Assembly: GCA_012026675.1 (NCBI GenBank)
Contig: VEPA01000265.1
Span: 1 to 37,055 of the forward strand
Origin: Betaproteobacteria bacterium
GTDB taxonomy: Bacteria; Pseudomonadota; Gammaproteobacteria; Burkholderiales; Rhodocyclaceae
Length of the DNA stretch: 37,055 nt
Direction of reading: 5' to 3'
Below are positions 16,497-23,368 of this stretch, one piece after another. Both the position numbers and the translations under genes were made by a program. The notes beneath the pieces were generated by a model. It was not told the origin of the DNA. It saw nothing but the letters and a program-made list of their open reading frames with translations, and did not search any database. Numbering within the stretch: position 1 is the first letter of the stretch; each line of letters begins with the position of its first letter.

Positions 16497-16958
16497 GAAA
16501 GGCGGGGTGCGAAGAGGAGGGACTGGAGTATCCACGGGCATCGTGGCGGCAGTCAATCTCCTACTGCCGGAATGGCGGAGGCGGCGCCGTCAGAAAAGGC
16601 GCCGGGACGTGCTTTTTGTCGAACGACAGTGCGGTGCCCGAAGGCGACTGATGCCATTGACAAGTCTGAAGCCAGCTCTCTCACGACATTGCCGCCCTTG
16701 GCAATCAACATTGCTTTGCAGGTACCTCATGCAGCCATCGGAATACATTCAAATCCCATTCGTGCCTTTGTGGCAACTTCGACCCGTCACAAAATTGGGA
16801 CAATCAATTCCGACACGTCGGATGATCAAATTATCCGTTTTGTCCATATGGGATTAGTGGCGCAGAATTATCCTGTATCGGTGTTTATGAATAAGTATTG
16901 CTCTTGGTTCGAAGTGTTGCGTATTCACGGAGAGAGGCAAAGAGTAAGGGAGCATTCA
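16497..16958. other. Relatively AT-rich divergent intergenic region
   Basis: A 462-bp gap between the divergent lipoprotein and WD40-caspase genes. I see no convincing gene; the frame on the plus strand is an upstream extension with no signal or family. Base composition drops clearly from about 16640 on. It contains a hairpin (CGGCGCC 16582-16588 facing GGCGCCG 16598-16604), a TTTGTG/CACAAA dyad (16767-16772 and 16788-16793) and AATTG/CAATT (16793-16797 and 16805-16809). A weak promoter pair is TTGTCC (16840-16845) with CAGAAT (16863-16868). Regulation of the caspase gene presumably sits here. Confidence 0.45.
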
Positions 16959-19900
16959 ATGACCCGCATGTCGCTGATGATACTCACCAAACTGACGTGC
17001 TTGTGTCTCGGCGTGCTGCTGGTCGTGCCCACCATGGCATTGGCAGCAGAAGGAGGCGCGGCGGGCAATCCGCCCCCTGCTGCCACACAGCCGAACCTCA
17101 TTCTCCAACTCGGACACCTTGAAGAGATCAATGGCATGCCTGCCCTCAGCCCTGACGGCAAGCTTGCCGCCACGATGGACAAAGGCCACACCGTCATCGT
17201 CTGGGATGTCAGCACCGGCCGGCAATTGCGGCGACTGATCCCAAATGAAGAACGGGAAGTGTCCTGGAGCAAGGAGAAAGAGAAAGGCTCGACCACTTCA
17301 TTTTTTCCCGTCCAGCTTGCCTTCAGTCCGGATGGAACGATCCTGGCCGCCCCGGCAGAGCAGGGCGTGACCTTGTGGCGTGTGCAGGATGGCCGCATCC
17401 TGCAGGATATCAAACTGAGCAAAGATTTTATGGTCGGTGAAACACGGGCCTTGACATTCAGCCCCGACGGCAAGCGGCTGGCAGTTTCCAAGACTTCGTA
17501 CAACGGTATCGCGGTTCTGGAGGTCGCCACCGGGCGGGTGATATACGAGCCGGGCTCGCGTTCCTCAAACGTTTTTTATACCTTCGATGTGATGGTGTGG
17601 AGCCCGGATGGGCGCTTCATCTTCGCCACACACAATTTCGACTGCCCGCCGGAATTGGCAAAGAACGTGGATGGCTGGCCTGTCCGAACCTGCGTAATAA
17701 ATGTCTTGGATGCTTCGACTGGGAAGAAAATCCAGGCGATTGAAGGCGATGGCAGCAACAACCAGCATTTCGCCCTAAGTCCGGACGGCAAGCTGCTCGC
17801 GGTATATCAGGCGTCCCTCCGGGCTTACGATAGCCTCGATGAAGCGCAGAAAAGGGCGCTCGGTTCGAACCCGAATCTCTTCAAGGACATTGCTCTTGGC
17901 CCCGATGGCAAGCCTGTTTCTGGGCCACGTGGCAATATTTCATTTGTCAGAGAAATACGAATTGCCTTGTATGAGGCCGGCAGCTGGCGCCAATTGGCAA
18001 CTTTCCCGTCAGGGTTTGGAGGGCGATTCACTAAACCTTCCATCCTCGCCTTCAATTTCCCTACCCCCCTCGCCTTCAGTCCGGACGGCAGATGGCTCGC
18101 GGCGGGCGGGGAGACGCTGAAATTCTGGAACATCCAGAACACTGCGCTGCCTGCCCAGGAACTGGCTCTACCATTTCCAACGAACAGCTATGCCTGGCTG
18201 CCTGACGGCCAGAGCGTCCTCGTCTTCGGCAGGAGTGGCATACCGCAAATCCTTTCTCTCGCGCCCTCAAGCAATTTGGCAAATTGGGAAAGCATTTCGC
18301 CACTTAGGTACTCAGGCGCTGGAGATTCAGTCGCCATCGATCAGGACGGCCTGCGACTGGCTGTTTCTTCCGGGTTGATTGGTAATAAGGGGCTTATCGA
18401 CATCTGGGACATCAAAGCCGGAGTTCGTTCCCGCCGGCTCGAATCCGCTGGAATTGGAGGTATCGTGCGTTTTAGTCCCGACGGGACGTGGCTGGCCCAT
18501 CGGAGGGATGGTATAGAGGTGTGGAACACGCAGACTGCCAGTCGAGTAGTGCATATCCCTAATTGGGGTTTCGCTAATTTCGAACTAACAGCGGATGGAC
18601 GGCTACTTGCGAACACAGGTAATGCCATCCAACTCTACGACATCCCATCGGGCAATAAGATTGCTGAATATCCTGGTACGAAATCAGGGGAGAAACCTCC
18701 AAGTTTCCCCCGGTATGCTGTGAGCCCGGATGGCCGATGGATTGCTGCTTACCAGCGGGGGGAGAAAGGGATCTGGAATGACTTCTTGCGCATCTGGAAC
18801 ACGCAATCAGGACAAGAGGTAGCCTCGTTTCAGGTTCATGGTGGAACCAATTTGCTGCAATTCATTAACAACAGACAGTTGGTTTACTTAGGAGGTGACA
18901 AACCTCTGGACGTAATACGGCAACCGTTATGGGTGTGGAACGTCGAGCGCGGCAAGAATGACAGTCCCGTGGGAGAGTTGCCGCATACGGTAATCTGGAA
19001 TGTATCTTCGCTTGTCGGCACCCGTCTGGCTCTTTGTTGCTCAACCCAGACCGGCGAGATGTCAGGACTCTCCAAAATATTCGACTTCAAGACCGGCCAG
19101 CAGTGGCCCTTGCGCGATTCGCGTTTTGTCGGCGGCTACTTGGCTAGCATGGCCTTGTTCCCCGCCGGGCGGTTCATCGCCCTCGCGGGTACGGACGGAA
19201 CCGTCCGCGTCCTGACGCAGGACAAGGGGGAACTGGTGATCACGCTCTTGGCCATGCCGGGAACCGACGACTGGCTGGCCTTCACTCCCGAGGGCTTGTT
19301 CGACGGCACCCCCGGTGGGTGGGATGCCCTGCTGTGGCGCTTCTCCGACGAACTGTACGATGTTGCCCCGGCCGAGGCCTTCTTCAACGAGTTCTACCGT
19401 CCCGGTCTGCTGGCCGACATGATGGCCGGGGGACGGCCAAGCGCCCCCAGAAGCCTGGCCTCGGTCGACCGGCGCCAGCCCAGGGTGAGCCTGTCGGTGG
19501 CGGGTGGCAGCGAGCGTCAGGCAAAGGTCAGGATAGATGTCCAGGAGGCTCCGCCAGGGGGTGGTCGTGCCGGGGGCAGCGGCGTCCGGGATGTGCGGCT
19601 GTTCCGCAACGGTTCATTGGTCAAGCTCTGGAAAGGGGAAGTGAACGGCGGCAAGGGCGTCCTTGAGGCGACTGTGCCCATCGTGACCGGCGAGAACCGC
19701 TTTACCGCCTACGCCTTCAACCGCGACAACATCAAGAGCGGCGACGCGCGGGCCAGCGTCACCGGCGCGGACAGTCTCAAGCGCCCGGCCACGGCCTGGG
19801 TACTTGCCTTCGGCATCAACCGCTACGCCAACCCCGCCTTCAACTTGGGCTTCTCCGTGGCCGACGCTCAGGCCTTCACCGAACGCATCAAGCTTGACCA

Positions 19901-20723
19901 GACCACCCTCGGGCGTTACCAGCAGATCAAGCTTTTCACGCTCAAGGACAACGAGGCCACCAAGACGAACCTGCTCACTGCGCTCAAGCGGCTGGCCGGC
20001 AGCGAGCGAGGTCCCTTGCCCAAAGGGCTGCCCAAGGAATTGGCCGAACTGTCTCCCGCCCAGCCGGAAGATGCCGTTTTCATCTTCTTCGCCGGCCACG
20101 GCATGGCCAACGGGCCTCGCTTCTACCTCGTGCCGCACGACCTGGGCTACCAGGGCAAGATGGAGCAAATGGACGCCAAGGCCATGGCCACCATCTTCCA
20201 GCATGCCGTTTCCGACCTCGAACTGGAAGCCGCTCTCGAAACCCTCGATGCCGAACGGCTGGTCTTGACCATCGACGCGTGCAATTCGGGGCAGGCGCTG
20301 GAGGCCGAGGAGAAGCGGCGCGGGCCGATGAATTCGAAAGGACTGGCGCAACTCGCCTACGAGAAAGGCATGTACGTCATCACCGCCGCGCAAAGCCACC
20401 AGGCGGCGCTGGAGTTCGACCAGCTCGGTCATGGACTCCTGACCTACGCGCTCGTGATGGAAGGACTGGGCAAGGGTGAAGCCGACCGCCAGCCCAAGGA
20501 TGGCCGTATCGACGTGCGGGAGTGGCTGGACTACGCATCCGGCCGGGTGCCGCAGTTGCAACTGGCGGCGATGCAGGATCTGGAGAAACGCGGACGCAAG
20601 GTGGCAGTGGTGCGTGGCGAGGAAACCGAGGTCGATGTCCTCAAGCGCTCCCTCCAGCAGCCCCGGGTCTTCTATCGCCGGGAAACTGAACGCACGCCGT
20701 TTGTCGTTGGCACGGGAAAGTAG
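16959..20723 (+). CDS. Exported WD40-repeat beta-propeller caspase (peptidase C14) protein
   Basis: A 1254-residue fusion. Residues 1-30 are a Sec signal peptide ending at ALAA. From about 62 to 770 come some 13-14 WD40-like blades, each with a SPDG(K/R) turn and a WD/WN strand (enough for two propellers). Then comes a WLAFTPEGLFDGT module (from Trp772), an Ig-like beta domain (about 846-940) and a caspase fold (about 945-1235). The catalytic dyad is intact: His1047 in FFAGHG and Cys1108 in DACNSG. Prokaryotic caspases of this build are predicted cysteine proteases, often with repeat sensors. Here the signal peptide puts the whole protein in the periplasm or outside. The ATG at 16959 follows TAAGGGAG; the same frame extends back to 15657 without start signals and antisense to other genes. 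It appears monocistronic, and base composition differs from its neighbours. Substrate and trigger are unknown. Confidence 0.88.
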   Translation: MTRMSLMILTKLTCLCLGVLLVVPTMALAAEGGAAGNPPPAATQPNLILQLGHLEEINGMPALSPDGKLAATMDKGHTVIVWDVSTGRQLRRLIPNEEREVSWSKEKEKGSTTSFFPVQLAFSPDGTILAAPAEQGVTLWRVQDGRILQDIKLSKDFMVGETRALTFSPDGKRLAVSKTSYNGIAVLEVATGRVIYEPGSRSSNVFYTFDVMVWSPDGRFIFATHNFDCPPELAKNVDGWPVRTCVINVLDASTGKKIQAIEGDGSNNQHFALSPDGKLLAVYQASLRAYDSLDEAQKRALGSNPNLFKDIALGPDGKPVSGPRGNISFVREIRIALYEAGSWRQLATFPSGFGGRFTKPSILAFNFPTPLAFSPDGRWLAAGGETLKFWNIQNTALPAQELALPFPTNSYAWLPDGQSVLVFGRSGIPQILSLAPSSNLANWESISPLRYSGAGDSVAIDQDGLRLAVSSGLIGNKGLIDIWDIKAGVRSRRLESAGIGGIVRFSPDGTWLAHRRDGIEVWNTQTASRVVHIPNWGFANFELTADGRLLANTGNAIQLYDIPSGNKIAEYPGTKSGEKPPSFPRYAVSPDGRWIAAYQRGEKGIWNDFLRIWNTQSGQEVASFQVHGGTNLLQFINNRQLVYLGGDKPLDVIRQPLWVWNVERGKNDSPVGELPHTVIWNVSSLVGTRLALCCSTQTGEMSGLSKIFDFKTGQQWPLRDSRFVGGYLASMALFPAGRFIALAGTDGTVRVLTQDKGELVITLLAMPGTDDWLAFTPEGLFDGTPGGWDALLWRFSDELYDVAPAEAFFNEFYRPGLLADMMAGGRPSAPRSLASVDRRQPRVSLSVAGGSERQAKVRIDVQEAPPGGGRAGGSGVRDVRLFRNGSLVKLWKGEVNGGKGVLEATVPIVTGENRFTAYAFNRDNIKSGDARASVTGADSLKRPATAWVLAFGINRYANPAFNLGFSVADAQAFTERIKLDQTTLGRYQQIKLFTLKDNEATKTNLLTALKRLAGSERGPLPKGLPKELAELSPAQPEDAVFIFFAGHGMANGPRFYLVPHDLGYQGKMEQMDAKAMATIFQHAVSDLELEAALETLDAERLVLTIDACNSGQALEAEEKRRGPMNSKGLAQLAYEKGMYVITAAQSHQAALEFDQLGHGLLTYALVMEGLGKGEADRQPKDGRIDVREWLDYASGRVPQLQLAAMQDLEKRGRKVAVVRGEETEVDVLKRSLQQPRVFYRRETERTPFVVGTGK

Positions 20724-20892
20724 TGCGACATTTTTCCGGTGGGAAGAATTCAATTAAACCGCGAGTTCAAATTCGAAGTACAACTTTGATCAACGGGTTG
20801 GCTTTTGACGAAATCAGAGACCGTGCAGGTGTCGAGCAGATACTTCATGCCAGCGGATCTGCCGCCGGCGGCTTGAGGCGGTTTGTACGAAG

Positions 20893-20929
20893 GAGGTGCG
20901 CCTTGGAAGGCGTAGCCAAGTCGCACCTC
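20893..20929. repeat. Long imperfect hairpin downstream of the caspase gene
   Basis: GAGGTGCG (20893-20900) pairs with CGCACCTC (20922-20929). After one mismatch, CTTGG (20902-20906) pairs with CCAAG (20916-20920) around a nine-base loop, giving 13 base pairs in all. It lies 170 bp after the caspase stop and 70 bp beyond the IclR stop. There is no U-run on either strand, so it is not a classic terminator. The rest of the 275-bp gap (20724-20998) holds no recognisable gene. Confidence 0.5.
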
Positions 20930-20956
20930 ATCTTCCGCATCGTCCCCAATAAAGGC

Positions 20957-20973
20957 GAAAGTCGGCGCTGGCG
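20957..20973 (-). repeat. Dispersed 17-bp repeat, copy 2
   Basis: Exact copy of GAAAGTCGGCGCTGGCG, here 25 nt beyond the stop codon of the minus-strand IclR gene. The flank (ATACGCTGC) keeps part of the ACG tail seen in the other copies. Confidence 0.7.
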
Positions 20974-20998
20974 ATACGCTGCAGAAAGCTCGCGGGGA

Positions 20999-21802
20999 CT
21001 ACGCCGCTCCGCGCCAGCCCCTCCGGCGCGAGATGTCGAGCGCGGCGGCGCGAATTGCTTTCGGGATCGGGCCGTTCCAGTTCGATGGCATGAGACCGGC
21101 AGGTCCGAGGCCGGTGATGGCCAGGGCCATCTTGCCGTCGTGATCGAAGACCGGCGCCGAGAATGCGTTGATGCCGGGAATCACCGATCCCACCGCGCGC
21201 GACATGCCGTGTTGCCGGGCTTCGGTCGTCAGCGCGTCGAGTTGCGCGCGCGTAACCGCTCCGCGTGGGTCGTCGCCGCGCGCGTCGATCAGGAGTTCTT
21301 CGTCGACCCGGCGCTGCAGCAGGGGTGAATCGAAAAAGGCGACGAAGCACAAGCCGATCGCGGAGTGCAGCAAGGGCATGACCGCGCCCGTGCGCAGATT
21401 GACCGTGACCGGGCGCCGCGACTCGACCCAGCGCACGATGGTGGGGCCCATGTTGCCCCATACCGCCAGGGCCACGGTTTCCCCAATTTCCTCGGCGAGT
21501 GCATCGAGGACCGGGGTTGCCACGCGCACCGCGTCGAGCCGGGCGAGGCTGGCCAGGCCGAGGTCGAGGGCAAAATGGCCGAGATCGTAGCGGCCCGAGA
21601 GGCCGTCCTGCGTGACCAGTCCGGTACGGATGAAACTGACCAGGTAGCGGTGGGCCTTCGCGGCCGGCATGCCGGCTGCCTTGGCCAGATCGCGCAGCAT
21701 CATTGGCGCGCCGTGATCGGCCAGGACCCGCAGCAGGGGTATGCCAACCTCGATGGACTGTATGCCCTGACGGCTGTCTTCGTCTTTTTCTTCGGCTAAC
21801 AT
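20999..21802 (-). CDS. IclR family transcriptional regulator
   Basis: A 267-residue IclR-type regulator. The N-terminal winged helix is IQSIEVGIPLLRVLADHGAP through MLRDLAKAAGMPAAKAHRYLVSF; the effector-binding GAF-like domain follows from about residue 85, with the usual GPTIVRWVESRRPV, MPLLHSAIGLCFVAF and AVGSVIPGINAFSAPVFD. IclR proteins bind small acids or aromatics and often control catabolic operons. It is divergent from the exonuclease gene across 68 bp, but an exonuclease is an unlikely target, so its regulon is probably elsewhere. A perfect TATAAT on its strand ends about 10 bp before the ATG, implying a very short leader if it is used. Confidence 0.9.
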   Translation of the reverse strand: MLAEEKDEDSRQGIQSIEVGIPLLRVLADHGAPMMLRDLAKAAGMPAAKAHRYLVSFIRTGLVTQDGLSGRYDLGHFALDLGLASLARLDAVRVATPVLDALAEEIGETVALAVWGNMGPTIVRWVESRRPVTVNLRTGAVMPLLHSAIGLCFVAFFDSPLLQRRVDEELLIDARGDDPRGAVTRAQLDALTTEARQHGMSRAVGSVIPGINAFSAPVFDHDGKMALAITGLGPAGLMPSNWNGPIPKAIRAAALDISRRRGWRGAA

Positions 21803-21833
21803 GGTGACGGATTATAGAATTGCCGTGCGACAC

Positions 21834-21845
21834 GCGCCGACTTTC
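21834..21845 (+). repeat. Partial match to the dispersed repeat, opposite orientation
   Basis: GCGCCGACTTTC is a 12-base match to the reverse complement of the 17-bp repeat; the remaining bases (CAC instead of GCCA) differ. It lies 25 bp before the exonuclease start in a divergent gap, unlike the three full copies. It could be a degenerate copy or chance. Confidence 0.35.
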
Positions 21846-21870
21846 AAGTTTTCCCAACGGAACCCAGTCC

Positions 21871-22674
21871 ATGACCCCCGTTCTCGTCTTTGACATCGAG
21901 ACCATCCCTGACATCGCCGGCCTGCGCACGCTGCACGATCTGCCGGCGAGTTTGCCGGATGCCGAGGTCGCCGAGTTCGCCTTCCAGCGCCAGCGGGCGA
22001 AGAACGGCAGCGATTTTCTGCCGCTGCACCTGCAGCGGGTGGTGGTGATTTCCTGCGCGCTGCGCAGCCACGGGAACGATGGTGGCTTTCGCGTCTGGTC
22101 GCTGGCCGAGCCCAAGTCGGGCGAGGGCGAAATCATCCAGCGCTTCTTCGACGGCGTGGAGAAGTTCACGCCGCAGATCGTGTCCTGGAACGGCGGTGGC
22201 TTCGATCTGCCGGTGCTGCATTACCGCGGCCTGATCCACGGCGTCACCGCGCCGCGCTACTGGGACATGGGCGAGGGCGACTACCGCGACTCGAAGGACT
22301 TCAAGTGGAACAATTACATCAGCCGCTATCACTCGCGCCATCTCGACCTCATGGATCTGCTGGCGATGTACCAGCCGCGCGGCAGTGCGCCGCTCGACCA
22401 ACTGGCGCGCCTGATGGGGCTGCCCGGCAAGCTCGGCATGGACGGTTCGGCGGTCTGGGGCGCCTGGCAGGAGGGGCGCGCCGATGAAATACGCGACTAT
22501 TGCGAAACCGACGTGGTGAATACCTTTCTGGTCTTCCTGCGCTTCCAGATGATGCGCGGCTTGCTGACTGCCGCCGAACACGACGCCGAACTGGCTCTGG
22601 TGAAATCATCGCTGGCAGCCACCGGCCAACCGCACTGGAAGGAATTTCTTGCTGCCTGGGAGGGATCATGCTGA
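21871..22674 (+). CDS. DEDDy 3'-5' exonuclease, PolB-exonuclease-like
   Basis: A 267-residue stand-alone exonuclease related to the proofreading domain of family-B DNA polymerases. Exo I is VFDIET (Asp8, Glu10), Exo II is SWNGGGFDLPVL (Asp112) and Exo III is YCETDVVNT (Tyr210, Asp214), so the two-metal active site is complete and of the DEDDy type. Length matches the family of predicted PolB-like 3'-5' exonucleases found without a polymerase. The likely substrate is single-stranded DNA or RNA ends; the cellular role is unknown. The ATG at 21871 is used because the family starts right before the first motif; an upstream in-frame start at 21820 overlaps the IclR promoter. Its stop overlaps the next gene by seven bases. 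Confidence 0.87.
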   Translation: MTPVLVFDIETIPDIAGLRTLHDLPASLPDAEVAEFAFQRQRAKNGSDFLPLHLQRVVVISCALRSHGNDGGFRVWSLAEPKSGEGEIIQRFFDGVEKFTPQIVSWNGGGFDLPVLHYRGLIHGVTAPRYWDMGEGDYRDSKDFKWNNYISRYHSRHLDLMDLLAMYQPRGSAPLDQLARLMGLPGKLGMDGSAVWGAWQEGRADEIRDYCETDVVNTFLVFLRFQMMRGLLTAAEHDAELALVKSSLAATGQPHWKEFLAAWEGSC

Positions 22675-23210
22675 TCGATGCAAAACAGTCTGCATTGCTG
22701 GTAGTGGATGTACAGGGCAAACTGGTGCCGGCGATTTCCGGCTGGCAGGCGCTGCTCGACCAGGTGGTCTGGCTGATCAGGCTGGCGCGCCGCATGGAGA
22801 TTCCGGTTCTCGCCTGCGAGCAGTATCCGCAGGGTCTGGGCCCGACCCATCCGGTGGTGGCGGCCGAACTGCCGGACGGCTGCATTGCCGGCAAGCTGCA
22901 TTTTTCCGCCGTGGCCGGCGCCGGCCACGGGCTGGACAAGAGTGCGGGAACTGGGCAACTCGTGGTCTGCGGCATGGAGGCCCATGTCTGCGTGCTGCAG
23001 ACGGTCATGGAACTGCTCGAAGGCGGCAAGCAGGTCTTCGTCGTCGAGGAGGGGGTCGGCTCGCGCCGCGATTCCGACAAGGCGCTGGCCCTGGCACGCA
23101 TGCGCGACGCGGGTGCGTCCATCGTCAGCCGCGAGATGGTGGCCTTCGAGTGGCTGCGCAAGGCAGATTCCGACCTGTTCCGCGAGATCAGCCGCAACTT
23201 TCTTCGCTAG
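22668..23210 (+). CDS. Isochorismatase-family cysteine hydrolase
   Basis: A 180-residue hydrolase of the isochorismatase superfamily. The catalytic triad is in place: Asp14 (LLVVDVQGKL), Lys76 (IAGKLHF) and Cys108 (GMEAHVCVLQT). The small size and the sequence MLIDAKQSALLVVDVQGKL place it with the YcaC-like/nicotinamidase-like hydrolases of unassigned substrate rather than with true isochorismatases. AGGGA precedes the ATG, which overlaps the exonuclease stop, so the two are co-translated. No siderophore genes are near. Substrate is unknown, probably an amide or imide. Confidence 0.85.
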   Translation: MLIDAKQSALLVVDVQGKLVPAISGWQALLDQVVWLIRLARRMEIPVLACEQYPQGLGPTHPVVAAELPDGCIAGKLHFSAVAGAGHGLDKSAGTGQLVVCGMEAHVCVLQTVMELLEGGKQVFVVEEGVGSRRDSDKALALARMRDAGASIVSREMVAFEWLRKADSDLFREISRNFLR

Positions 23211-23291
23211 GCCGCCCGTCCGGCGGAGGCAATCCTCCAGAAAATTAGAGGCGTGCGACTAGACGCTGCCGTCAAACTGGGTTAAGATTAA

Positions 23292-23314
23292 AACAGTTGT
23301 TTGAAACGGCTGTT
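23292..23314. promoter_or_regulatory. Candidate operator for the beta-oxidation operon
   Basis: A 23-bp dyad: left arm AACAGTTGTTT, central G, right arm AAACGGCTGTT, with 9 of 11 positions complementary. It sits 54 bp before the acyl-CoA dehydrogenase start and just after an AT-rich TTAAGATTAAAA stretch that could hold the -10. Size and symmetry suit a TetR- or GntR-type fatty-acid repressor. The regulator is not identified. Confidence 0.45.
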
Positions 23315-23368
23315 CGTCACGTGTTCGTTACGGGCGGTCGATGGCAGCCAATACAAGAGGAGGATTCC

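Noticed and set aside
15657-16958. N-terminal extension of the caspase frame (1688 residues in total)
   Set aside because: It runs antisense to the lipoprotein gene and through the intergenic gap, has no start signals, and the signal peptide with a good SD begins at 16959.
20928-22169. 413-codon minus-strand frame overlapping the IclR gene
   Set aside because: Overlaps both IclR and the exonuclease in wrong frames; composition is that of a shadow frame. Its tail only happens to translate the dispersed repeat.
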